From Siphonobacter sp047605205 (lineage in GTDB: Bacteria; Bacteroidota; Bacteroidia; Cytophagales; Spirosomataceae), in contig JASGGE010000143.1 of assembly GCA_047605205.1 (NCBI GenBank), positions 1 through 9,680 on the forward strand: a stretch of DNA of 9,680 nt. Reading direction: 5' to 3'. The notes under the pieces were generated by a model. It was not told the origin of the DNA. It did no database searches and was given only the letters and a program-made list of their open reading frames with translations. Of the stretch, positions 1 to 7,351 are shown piece by piece. Both the position numbers and the translations under genes were made by a program. Each line of letters opens with the position of its first letter. The first letter of the stretch is position 1.

Positions 1-1
1 C

Positions 2-1684
2 ATCGGTGCCACGACACTGAAAGAATACCAAAAGTACATTGAGAAAGACAAAGCCCTTGAACGTCGGTTCCAGGCAGTTATAGTCGACGAACCCGATGAA
101 GCCGATGCGATTTCGATTTTACGGGGTATCAAAGAAAAATATGAGCTTCACCACGGTGTTCGGATTCAGGACGACGCCGTTATTGCGGCCGTAGAATTAT
201 CCAGCCGTTACATTTCAGATCGCTTTTTGCCCGATAAAGCCATTGACTTAATGGATGAAGCCGCCGCAAAACTGCGTATAGAGATGGATTCCGTTCCTGA
301 AGCATTAGACGAATTGAACCGTCGGATTATGCAACTCGAAATTGAACGGGAAGCCATTCGTCGGGAAAATAATAAAGAAAAAGAAACCTCACTCAGTAAG
401 GAAATTGCTGATTTAAGCGAACAGCGAAATGAATTAAAAGCTCATTGGGAAGCTGAAAAACAATCGATTAACGAAGTCCGCACCTTAAAAGAACAACTCG
501 ATCAGTTAAAACTGGAAGCTGATCAGGCCGAGCGTTCGGGTGATTATGGAAAAGTAGCCGAAATTCGGTATGGTCATATTCCTGAAGCTCAGAAACGCCT
601 TGATGCATTACAGGGCCCCGACAATACTAACAATGCCACTATGCTGAAAGAAGAGGTAACCTCTGAAGACATTGCAGAAGTAGTGGCAAAATGGACGGGC
701 ATACCTGTTTCGAAAATGATTCAGTCTGAACGGGAAAAACTACTTGGCCTGGAAAAAGAATTGCATAAACGCGTTGCTGGTCAGGACGAAGCCATTGAAG
801 CAGTTGCCGATGCCGTACGCCGGAGCCGGGCTGGTATGCAAGACCCCAAACGCCCGATTGGTAGCTTTCTGTTCTTAGGGCCAACGGGTGTTGGAAAAAC
901 AGAATTGGCCAAAACCCTGGCCGATTACCTGTTCAACGATGAGAATGCTCTCATCCGGATTGATATGAGTGAATATCAGGAACGGCACACCGTAAGTCGT
1001 CTGGTAGGTGCTCCTCCGGGATATGTGGGTTATGATGAAGGAGGACAACTGACCGAAGCCGTTCGCCGGAAACCATATTCCGTTGTGTTACTCGATGAGA
1101 TTGAAAAAGCTCACCCGGATGTATGGAATATTATGCTCCAGGTCTTGGATGATGGGCGATTGACCGACAATAAAGGGCGGATTGCCAACTTTAAGAATAC
1201 TATTATCATCATGACTTCTAACATTGGGAGTCAGATCATTATGGATAAGTTTGCTGAAGACGAAGGCTGGAACCATACTTTAATTGTGGAAGAAGCCAAG
1301 AATTCAGTAATGGATCTGCTGAAAGCCAGTGTACGTCCTGAGTTCCTGAACCGTATCGATGAAATTGTTCTGTTTGAGCCTTTGAATAGCAAGAACATTC
1401 GTAAGATTGTAACGATTCAGTTCAAACAAATTAAGAGTCGTTTACATGAACAAGGTATTACGCTCGAAGCCACAGACGAAGCCCTGGGAAAAATAGCCGA
1501 AGAAGGGTATGAACCTGCCTTTGGAGCCCGGCCCCTAAAACGAGTCCTTCAAAAACGCATTCTGAATGCACTTTCAAAAGACATTCTTGCAGGAACCGTC
1601 GGCCGTGACTCGGTCATTCTGATGAGTTTAAATGACAAAGACGAAATTGTCTTTGAGAATGTAGGCGGTGAATTGGAAGTATAA
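2..1684 (+). CDS. clpB: ATP-dependent disaggregase ClpB, C-terminal part (5' end outside window)
   Basis: ClpB is a cytosolic hexameric AAA+ ring that works with DnaK/DnaJ/GrpE to pull proteins out of heat-induced aggregates. The open frame enters from the left edge, so the true start is not visible; 560 codons precede the TAA. Window residues 1-24 hold the end of the first nucleotide-binding domain: the IGATT sensor strand and the ALERRF arginine-finger pair (R21, R22). A Glu/Lys/Arg-rich coiled-coil middle domain covers roughly residues 100-205 and separates ClpB from ClpA and ClpX. The second ATPase domain has Walker A GPTGVGKT (293-300), Walker B VVLLDE (361-366), sensor TSNIGS, arginine finger R451 in FLNRID and sensor-2 R510 in GARPLKR. 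Matching the arginine fingers to E. coli ClpB suggests about 310 residues are missing and a normal total near 870. No IGF-type ClpP-binding loop was seen, as expected for ClpB. A hairpin terminator follows 28 bases after the stop. Confidence 0.97.
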   Translation: MGATTLKEYQKYIEKDKALERRFQAVIVDEPDEADAISILRGIKEKYELHHGVRIQDDAVIAAVELSSRYISDRFLPDKAIDLMDEAAAKLRIEMDSVPEALDELNRRIMQLEIEREAIRRENNKEKETSLSKEIADLSEQRNELKAHWEAEKQSINEVRTLKEQLDQLKLEADQAERSGDYGKVAEIRYGHIPEAQKRLDALQGPDNTNNATMLKEEVTSEDIAEVVAKWTGIPVSKMIQSEREKLLGLEKELHKRVAGQDEAIEAVADAVRRSRAGMQDPKRPIGSFLFLGPTGVGKTELAKTLADYLFNDENALIRIDMSEYQERHTVSRLVGAPPGYVGYDEGGQLTEAVRRKPYSVVLLDEIEKAHPDVWNIMLQVLDDGRLTDNKGRIANFKNTIIIMTSNIGSQIIMDKFAEDEGWNHTLIVEEAKNSVMDLLKASVRPEFLNRIDEIVLFEPLNSKNIRKIVTIQFKQIKSRLHEQGITLEATDEALGKIAEEGYEPAFGARPLKRVLQKRILNALSKDILAGTVGRDSVILMSLNDKDEIVFENVGGELEV

Positions 1685-1711
1685 TTTTATAATCACAATC
1701 TTTGAATTTAT

Positions 1712-1753
1712 AAACCAAAGAGGCAACCTGATTATGGGTTGCCTCTTTGGTTT
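1712..1753. terminator. Bidirectional intrinsic terminator between convergent genes
   Basis: A perfect 17-bp inverted repeat (arms 1712-1728 and 1737-1753) encloses an 8-base loop. The stem has A/T at its base and a GC-rich core (GAGGCAACC). AAA opens the left arm, and TTTT, then ATT, closes the right. It lies 28 bases after the clpB stop and 18 bases beyond the stop of the opposing exporter gene. Because of its symmetry it can serve both convergent transcripts. The U-tract is short and partly inside the stem, so efficiency is inferred. Confidence 0.85.
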
Positions 1754-1770
1754 TATTGGGATGCACAATT

Positions 1771-4053
1771 TTAAACTTGATACCGTTTCAAACTCAGCAT
1801 CAGAGCGGGCAATAATACTAGATTGGTAATGCAAGCCATTAATACTGTAGTTGATACCAGAATGCCTAGTGCAGCGGTTCCGCCAAAGCTTGAAAAAGCA
1901 AATACAGCGAAGCCCCCCGCCAGAATCAGAGCGGTATGAATTAAACTGACGCCCGTTTCCCGGATGGCAGCAGAGATGGCCATGTAAGGTTCCATACCAT
2001 TACCCAGAAAACGACGATAACTCGTTAAAAAGTAAACGGTTCCGTCCGACGAAAGGCCGAAGGCTATACTAAAAACCAGAATGGTAGAGGGTTTGAAAGG
2101 TATACCTGTATATCCCATTATACCAGCCGTTACGAGCAGGGGGATCAAACATGGTAATTTTGAAAGCAGAATAATTGGTACAGATCGAAAAAGGATCATC
2201 CCAACCAGTGCAATCAATAAAATGGCTATGCCCAGGCTTTCATATAAATTACCAAGCAGGTAATCATTACTTTTCAGGAAAACCAGACTATGCCCCGTCA
2301 AATGTACCTTATCACCCGAAGAGGCAAAAATAGAGTCAATACGAGGCTGTAAACTGGTCATGACTTCTTTAATCCGGTGCGAGCCTACATCTGCCATCTG
2401 ATAACTGACTCGGGTATACCGGCGAGTAGAATCAAGATAGGTCTTTAAAAGAGCCGATTGTCCGCCAGAATCAGGCAGATGATCCGCCAGTTTTTGAAGT
2501 TCCAGCAAGGGTAGTAAAACAAAAAATCTTGACTTCCCACCCCGGTAAGCCTGATACACATAACGAATACCGTCTACAACCGAGCGACCTTTTGAAAAAT
2601 CCGGGTATTGGGAAATGATTCGTTCTAAGGATCTAATTTTGTACAAAGTCCGTCCGCCTTCATCAAATACACCGTTTGGATGCCCGGTATCAATTGAAAC
2701 CTCCATGGGCAGAGCTCCCTGAAATTCTTTTTCAAAAAACCGGAGATCCGTATAAACAGGATCATTTTGGGGTAAATCATCAACTACGTAACCCTGTACA
2801 TTGACAAAATACAGACCTGCTCCGGCAATCAGCGTAACGATCAGAATAGTAATGTAAATGCTGCTGCGGCGATTTCTTACCCAAAAATCAATTTTACTTA
2901 ATAAAGGCATCCATTTGCTTTCGCTTTCCTTCTCAACCATCGCGGGCATGTAGCTCAGTAAAACGGGCACCATTACCATTGAAATAGCATATACTGCCAA
3001 AATACAAATAGCTGCTACTACACCAAATTCCATCAGCAAGCGGCTATTTGTAAAGTAAAACACGCCAAACCCAATTGCAGTGGTTACGTTTGCTAATAAG
3101 GCAGAGATCCCAACTTTTCGTATGATGTTTTCGAGAGCCCGTTGCTGATTACCATGTTCTCTGAGTTCATCCTGATAATGATTTACCAGAAAAACGCAGT
3201 TAGGCACCCCAATTACCATTAGAAGTGGAGGCAACATGCCTGTCAGCATTGTGATCTCGTAACCGAATAAAGCCAGTGTTCCCAGCGTAACACAAACGCC
3301 CATGCCAACAACCAGCAGAGATATTAGCACAATTCGCCAGGAACGGAATAACAGCCATACCATTAACCCCGTTACAGCGGCGGCAAGTGCCAGAAAAAGG
3401 GTCATCTCGTGGGATACCTTTTTCATTACTTCCGTCCTGATAGCAGGCATACCTGAATAATGAAGTTCTATCCCCGTTTTTTCAGTGAATACTTTTCCTT
3501 TTTGGCGGATGTTTTCAACAATAGCGATACGTTCCTTTGAATTTAATACTTTTTCGTTGAAGGTAATCGCCATTAAATTAGCCTTCGTTTGAGGGTTGTA
3601 GATTAGCCCTTCGTAAAAAGGAAGATTTAAAACCTGTTTTTCCAGCGTATCTGCCTCTGCCTGTGAATTGGGCCGGTGGGTTAGCAAAGGTTGCATCACA
3701 AAACCCGAATCATTTTTAGTCAGGTTGTAAAGCCGGGCCGTCGAGAGGGTTTCTTTCACTCCGTTCATCCCTTTCAGTTCATTACTTAGATCATACCAGG
3801 CCTGATATATTTTCAAATCAAACCAGCGTGGATTTTTCCAGCCAATGACCATAAGAGTACCATCCGCACCGAAACGTTCTTTAAACCGTTCATATTCAAC
3901 TTGTGTTGAATCGGATAAAGGTAACACGCGGGCAATTTGATAGGAAAGTTGCAGGCGGGTACCAAGAAAACCCATCAGGCCGACCAATACAACCAGGGTA
4001 AACAAACAAATAATCCTATTACTGAGAATCCAGTGGGCAAATGATTTCCACAT
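1771..4053 (-). CDS. MMPL/RND superfamily exporter (HAE3-like), inner membrane
   Basis: This is a 760-residue inner-membrane protein with the internal duplication typical of the RND superfamily. TM1 lies near residues 13-31 and is followed by an extracytoplasmic domain to about 213. TM2-6 form a cluster to about 390, TM7 lies near 398-420, a second extracytoplasmic domain runs to about 620, and TM8-12 close the protein. The short loops and length fit the MMPL/HAE3 type rather than the roughly 1,050-residue AcrB type. RND proteins use the proton gradient to move hydrophobic or lipid-like substrates; the substrate here is unknown. TM4 carries IGVPNC (N285) where many relatives have Asp, while the matching helix of the second half keeps Asp in GLSSDG (D670), a candidate proton-relay residue. 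The ATG at 4053 is chosen because it gives a basic, amphipathic N-terminus leading into TM1; no Shine-Dalgarno is seen. No membrane-fusion or outer-membrane partner gene is adjacent. Family call is confident; substrate is not. Confidence 0.9.
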   Translation of the reverse strand: MWKSFAHWILSNRIICLFTLVVLVGLMGFLGTRLQLSYQIARVLPLSDSTQVEYERFKERFGADGTLMVIGWKNPRWFDLKIYQAWYDLSNELKGMNGVKETLSTARLYNLTKNDSGFVMQPLLTHRPNSQAEADTLEKQVLNLPFYEGLIYNPQTKANLMAITFNEKVLNSKERIAIVENIRQKGKVFTEKTGIELHYSGMPAIRTEVMKKVSHEMTLFLALAAAVTGLMVWLLFRSWRIVLISLLVVGMGVCVTLGTLALFGYEITMLTGMLPPLLMVIGVPNCVFLVNHYQDELREHGNQQRALENIIRKVGISALLANVTTAIGFGVFYFTNSRLLMEFGVVAAICILAVYAISMVMVPVLLSYMPAMVEKESESKWMPLLSKIDFWVRNRRSSIYITILIVTLIAGAGLYFVNVQGYVVDDLPQNDPVYTDLRFFEKEFQGALPMEVSIDTGHPNGVFDEGGRTLYKIRSLERIISQYPDFSKGRSVVDGIRYVYQAYRGGKSRFFVLLPLLELQKLADHLPDSGGQSALLKTYLDSTRRYTRVSYQMADVGSHRIKEVMTSLQPRIDSIFASSGDKVHLTGHSLVFLKSNDYLLGNLYESLGIAILLIALVGMILFRSVPIILLSKLPCLIPLLVTAGIMGYTGIPFKPSTILVFSIAFGLSSDGTVYFLTSYRRFLGNGMEPYMAISAAIRETGVSLIHTALILAGGFAVFAFSSFGGTAALGILVSTTVLMACITNLVLLPALMLSLKRYQV

Positions 4054-4068
4054 AATGGGGAGCGTTCC

Positions 4069-4098
4069 ATCAGATCAGGCCATGGTGTCTGATCTGAT
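4069..4098. promoter_or_regulatory. 10-bp inverted repeat in the leader of the exporter gene
   Basis: Arms 4069-4078 (ATCAGATCAG) and 4089-4098 (CTGATCTGAT) are perfect complements around a 10-base loop, 16 bases upstream of the exporter start. Read on the plus strand, it is followed by a T-run (4098-4103) and looks like an intrinsic terminator, yet no plus-strand gene lies just upstream. In the minus-strand mRNA it would be a hairpin close to the start codon. It could be a repressor operator, a translation-controlling hairpin, or a block against antisense transcription. The sequence does not decide between these. Confidence 0.5.
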
Positions 4099-4413
4099 TT
4101 TTTAAAAAAAATCGGGTAACCAGTTCTAGAAGACCTTTCAAAACCAGAAGAACAGGAAATCATTCTTACTCATTTTCAGAAGAGTTAAGGTATAAAATTA
4201 CTGACTGGCTGAACAATTTCATGAAAAATTTTCCACAAAGATGGTTATTTTTTGGAGAGTAAAGACTTTTAACCGTATGAAGCCTTTCCAGACACAGGTA
4301 TTCGGGCCATTGCTTGTTCAAGAATAATTTTATGCTTTATTTGCTTACATAACCATTTTACCTCCGTTACCTCACTATGCTTGGTAGCTCATTCTCAGGA
4401 AAATACCCCACAC

Positions 4414-4434
4414 GTGTTTCTTTCACAGAAACGC
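4414..4434 (+). repeat. Small hairpin in the leader of the DEAD-box helicase gene
   Basis: Arms 4414-4421 and 4427-4434 form an 8-bp stem with one G-U pair and a 5-base loop (TTCAC), ending 24 bases before the TTG start. The stem core is GTTTCT/AGAAAC. It may lie in the 5' untranslated mRNA, where it could affect translation of a TTG-initiated gene. A stem this short can arise by chance, and no T-run follows it, so it is not a terminator. Confidence 0.3.
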
Positions 4435-4458
4435 ATGAATATTTAAACGAATACTGAT

Positions 4459-5748
4459 TTGCATTTTCACGAATTTGATCTTCACAACGATACGCTGGAC
4501 GCCGTTGAATCCATGAATTTCCAGCGGGCCACTCCCATCCAGGAAATGGCTATCCCGAAAATTCTTCAGGGAACCGATTTACTTGCCTGTGCTCAAACAG
4601 GTACCGGCAAAACCGCTGCTTATTTAATTCCCATTCTGGACCGCATACCTGAAGTTCCAAAGGGACAAACCAGCACGCTGATTTTAGTACCAACCCGGGA
4701 ATTGGCTCAACAGATTGACGAACAGGTTCAGGGACTGGGATATTATCTGGGCATCACCAGCATTGCCATTTACGGCGGGAATAAAGGCCCCGAATGGGAG
4801 CAGCAAAAAAAGGCATTAACCCAGGGTGCAGACGTAATTATTGCCACACCGGGCCGGTTAATTGCTCATTTACAATTAGGCTATGTTCGCTTTAACGAAT
4901 TAAGATTTCTCGTTCTGGATGAGGCCGACCGGATGCTTGATATGGGTTTTGTGAGTGATATTATGAATATCCTCAAGCATATTCCCGCCCAACGCCAAAC
5001 CCTGCTCTTTTCAGCAACTATGCCCGCTAAAATCCGGGAGTTATCCAAAAAGATTTTGCACCATCCGGCTGAAATTAATCTGGCCGTATCAAAACCAGCC
5101 GAGGGGATTGATCAACAATTTTATCTCGCCAGCGACCAGCAGAAAATACCCTTGCTAATCCACTTGATGAACGCAATGGAAAACCCCAGTATGGTTTTAT
5201 TTACTTCCCGAAAATCAGAAGTAAACAGTATTGTAAGAGCCCTCAAAAAAATGAAGTGGGATGCCCGGGGCATTTCATCTGATTCAGAACAGGCTGAGCG
5301 TGAAACCATCCTGCGGGACTTTAAAAACCGGCAATTCCCCATTCTTGTAGCAACCGACGTATTATCTCGCGGAATTGATATTGATAACTTAAGCCACGTG
5401 GTCAACTTTGATGTTCCCCGCGATCCTGAAGATTACGTCCACCGAATTGGCCGAACGGCTCGAGCTGCCGCTAAAGGCACTGCCATTACGTTTATCAATG
5501 AACAGGATCAGCATCGGGTGTTACGCATTGAACGTCTGCTGGAAAAACACCTTGAAAAACAAGCCATTACCGAAAGCCTGGGATTAGGAACTGCACCAGA
5601 ATGGATTCCGAAAAAAAGCAATACGCGTAAAGTCAAGCCTTCACATGATTCAAAAATCACTGGCTCTGCTACGAATGAGAAAAAACCTAAACGCTTTTTT
5701 AAAAAGAATAAAAACGGTTCTTCTCCTGCCTCCGGAAATATTCAATAG
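4459..5748 (+). CDS. DEAD-box ATP-dependent RNA helicase, RhlE-like
   Basis: This 429-residue cytosolic enzyme uses ATP to unwind short RNA duplexes, typically in ribosome assembly, RNA decay or cold adaptation. All helicase motifs are present: upstream aromatic F3, Q motif TPIQ (Q28), motif I AQTGTGKT (45-52), PTRELAQQ, TPGRL, motif II DEAD (154-157), SAT (185-187), VLFTSR, ATDVLSRGID (298-307) and HRIGRTAR (328-335). A Lys-rich, low-complexity tail (about 385-429) probably binds RNA. The start is TTG at 4459: an in-frame TAA at 4444 leaves no upstream ATG, and the first internal ATG (codon 19) would remove F3 and shorten the Q-motif region. F3-to-Q28 spacing matches RhlE-type proteins. RhlE, CsdA and DbpA types are separated mainly by their C-termini; the short basic tail without a DbpA-like RNA-binding domain favours RhlE. 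The exact paralogue is uncertain. It is probably monocistronic, with long gaps on both sides. Confidence 0.95.
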   Translation: MHFHEFDLHNDTLDAVESMNFQRATPIQEMAIPKILQGTDLLACAQTGTGKTAAYLIPILDRIPEVPKGQTSTLILVPTRELAQQIDEQVQGLGYYLGITSIAIYGGNKGPEWEQQKKALTQGADVIIATPGRLIAHLQLGYVRFNELRFLVLDEADRMLDMGFVSDIMNILKHIPAQRQTLLFSATMPAKIRELSKKILHHPAEINLAVSKPAEGIDQQFYLASDQQKIPLLIHLMNAMENPSMVLFTSRKSEVNSIVRALKKMKWDARGISSDSEQAERETILRDFKNRQFPILVATDVLSRGIDIDNLSHVVNFDVPRDPEDYVHRIGRTARAAAKGTAITFINEQDQHRVLRIERLLEKHLEKQAITESLGLGTAPEWIPKKSNTRKVKPSHDSKITGSATNEKKPKRFFKKNKNGSSPASGNIQ

Positions 5749-5766
5749 CTTAATTATATATTCATC

Positions 5767-5804
5767 GTTTTAATGCGAATGGGGATTTTCATTCGCATTA
5801 AAAC
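5767..5804. repeat. Perfect 15-bp inverted repeat after the helicase gene
   Basis: Arms 5767-5781 (GTTTTAATGCGAATG) and 5790-5804 are exact complements around an 8-base loop (GGGATTTT), starting 18 bases after the helicase stop. The RNA hairpin would be stable, but its base has U on the 5' side and A on the 3' side and no U-run follows, the reverse of a classic intrinsic terminator. It more likely marks or protects an mRNA 3' end, or is a DNA-level palindrome. Confidence 0.65.
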
Positions 5805-5822
5805 CTTCCCAAAATTCCACAA

Positions 5823-5865
5823 ATCAAGTTTCAAAAAGGCCTTGCATTATCTTTTGAAACTTGAT
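5823..5865. repeat. Perfect 14-bp inverted repeat, second of a tandem pair
   Basis: Arms 5823-5836 (ATCAAGTTTCAAAA) and 5852-5865 are exact complements around a 15-base loop; an AAGGCCTT palindrome spans the left stem/loop junction at 5836-5843. It starts 18 bases after the first repeat ends. Like its neighbour it lacks a trailing U-run on either strand. It may cooperate with the first hairpin to end or stabilise the helicase transcript. The two repeats do not share arm sequence, so they are not copies of one element. Confidence 0.6.
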
Positions 5866-6096
5866 GCTTATTAAAAATACCCCGCTATGTAAATGGGCTT
5901 ATCTTAACTAATCAAACCATTAACCGCTAAACAGGAAAAGACGCGTACTGACCGTATTAGCAAGACGATTGAGAAATAATTACTGGCTAAAGAGCGAAAT
6001 CCTTCCCAGAAATAAGCTCATTCGATTCATGATTTGTTGTTTGGAATTACTTTTAGACATGAGTATTACTTCATTACCTAATACCAATCTGTTTTC

Positions 6097-7222
6097 ATGA
6101 ATCGAGTATCCTTTTTTTTACTGATCGTACTAGCTATACAAACCTCCTACGCTCAACATCGGAAAACCGTTGTCGGACGAATTATTTCAAAGTTAATTAG
6201 TGATACCACCTCTGCCAGTAAGCCTAGCTTTCGGATATATCCAACCTTAGGTTATGCACCCGAAACCAGCATTGAATTTGGCTTTTCGTCGATGTTACTG
6301 TATCATGCCAAAGGAGATACTCTAAATCGCATGAGTGAGGTAAACGCATTTACATTCATTACGCTGCATAAGCAGTATGGGCTTTGGTTTGACAATGCGA
6401 TTTATGCCGATAAGGATAAGTGGTTTATTTTAGGAAAAACCCGTTTTCAGGAATTTCCATTACTATATTTTGGCATTGGTCCAAATTCAACTGAACACCA
6501 TCCGGCTATTGTTAATGCAACCTATCTACTGGTTCGGCAACGAATCGTAAGGCAGGTTATGAAGAATTTCTTTATTGGCCCTACGGTTGATTTTCAAAAA
6601 TTTTACAATGCCCATTTCGAGCAGCCTGATCAAGGTGTTATTCATCCCTTACCAGTTGGGTATCAGGGCTCAACTAACGTCGGCCTGGGTATCGATTTTG
6701 TTTACGATAACCGGCATAATGTGCTTAATGTGCGTAAAGGCTTTTTCAGTGACTTATCATTTCTGGCTTATCGGAAAGCCTGGGGAAGCAATTATCATTT
6801 TAATGGCATTACTTCCGATACCAGACTGTATCGCCCCATCCGTAAAAATGAAGTATTAGCGTTTCAGTTGTACGGAAATCTTTTTTCGGGTGAGGTACCT
6901 TTTAATCAAATGGCTCTTTTAGGGGGTGACATGATTATGCGAGGGTATTATCAGGGGCGTTACCGGGATCATAATTTACTGGCAAGTCAGATAGAGTATC
7001 GATGGTTGCCTTTTGGTTTTAGCAAACGTATAGGGGGGAACTGTTTTTGGAGCCGTAGGTGGGGTGGCACCAATGTTAAGAGAATTCAAGGAAATTCGCT
7101 GGGCAGGGGGCGTCGGATTACGGTATTTAATTCTTCCGAAAAAAGATGTTTTCCTGCGTCTGGATATGGGCATAACACGCGAAGGTCCTGGGTTTTATGT
7201 TTTTACGGGGGAGGCTTTTTAA
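6097..7222 (+). pseudogene. Omp85-like (BamA/TamA-type) outer-membrane barrel protein, frameshifted near 3' end
   Basis: The product has a Sec signal peptide (hydrophobic residues 5-16, likely cleavage after TSYA, residue 19). Alternating aromatic/polar segments typical of outer-membrane beta strands follow, as does the Omp85-type loop motif MRGYYQGRYRD. No POTRA domains precede the barrel, so it resembles the short surface-antigen members of the family. Reading stays intact through codon 314, then a G6 run (7033-7038) shifts the frame. As written, translation continues with 86 unrelated residues to a stop ending at 7299. Removing one G restores 60 residues with barrel character (TVFGAVGGVAP near the join) that end TGEAF at 7219, followed by TAA at 7220-7222. 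A terminal Phe is the classic barrel-assembly signal, so the 374-residue version is the ancestral or correct one. The break is either a sequencing indel, a true mutation, or slippage at the G-run. Role unknown; no lipid or protein-export neighbour helps. The start ATG is fixed by the signal peptide. Confidence 0.85.
7033..7038 (+). other. G6 homopolymer at the frameshift point of the barrel gene
   Basis: Codons 313-314 read GGG GGG here. With five Gs the frame continues into a proper barrel C-terminus; with six it does not. This is the exact position where the coding potential changes frame. Confidence 0.85.
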
Positions 7223-7351
7223 CAGGTTTCAATAGAGCAGACATTGTTTTAAAGTCCCTGACTTTTCAAATGATCCGCCAGCGTAAGTCGTCCGGATAAT
7301 TTAATCTGCTTTCCTGTAGGTTTTCCGGAAACCTGAAACTCAAAAACCAGC

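Larger units (their letters stand above)
4054..4458. other. Divergent intergenic region between exporter and DEAD-box helicase genes
   Basis: This 405-bp AT-rich gap separates the divergent starts at 4053 (-) and 4459 (+), so promoters for both genes should lie here. I see a dyad at 4069-4098, a T6-A8 tract at 4098-4111 and a small hairpin at 4414-4434. No clean TAnnTTTG box occurs on either strand; TAATTTTA at 4325-4332 is a 7-of-8 match on the plus strand without a well-spaced -33 element. No RNA gene or convincing coding frame was found; a 28-codon frame at 4241-4327 has no supporting feature. Confidence 0.6.
5749..6096. other. Intergenic region between helicase and outer-membrane barrel genes
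   Basis: This 348-bp gap starts with two tandem inverted repeats (5767-5804 and 5823-5865), which probably mark the helicase mRNA 3' end. The remaining ~230 bp should hold the promoter of the barrel gene. TACTTTTA at 6048-6055 is a 7-of-8 match to the Bacteroidota -7 box, about 40 bases before the ATG, but it lacks a well-spaced -33 element. A 23-codon frame starting at 6029 ends at 6100 and overlaps the barrel ATG by ATGA; I see no evidence that it is translated. Confidence 0.5.

Noticed and set aside
3975..4163. Minus-strand frame overlapping the exporter start
   Set aside because: It lies in another frame of the exporter gene and its leader, without protein-like features; a shadow frame.
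4241..4327. 28-codon frame in the helicase upstream region
   Set aside because: No recognisable protein features and no ribosome site; likely chance.
6029..6100. 23-codon frame whose TGA overlaps the barrel gene ATG (ATGA), resembling a coupled leader peptide
   Set aside because: Low-complexity short frame with no ribosome site or protein character; such overlaps are common by chance in AT-rich leaders.
7223..7299. Extra C-terminal extension of the barrel protein
   Set aside because: It exists only in the shifted frame after the G6 run; the restored frame stops at 7222 with a proper barrel terminus.
7318..7334. AGGTTT/AAACCT hairpin between the convergent barrel and GH43 genes as a terminator
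   Set aside because: Only a 6-bp stem, and no U-run follows on either strand; I see no convincing terminator in this 129-bp gap.
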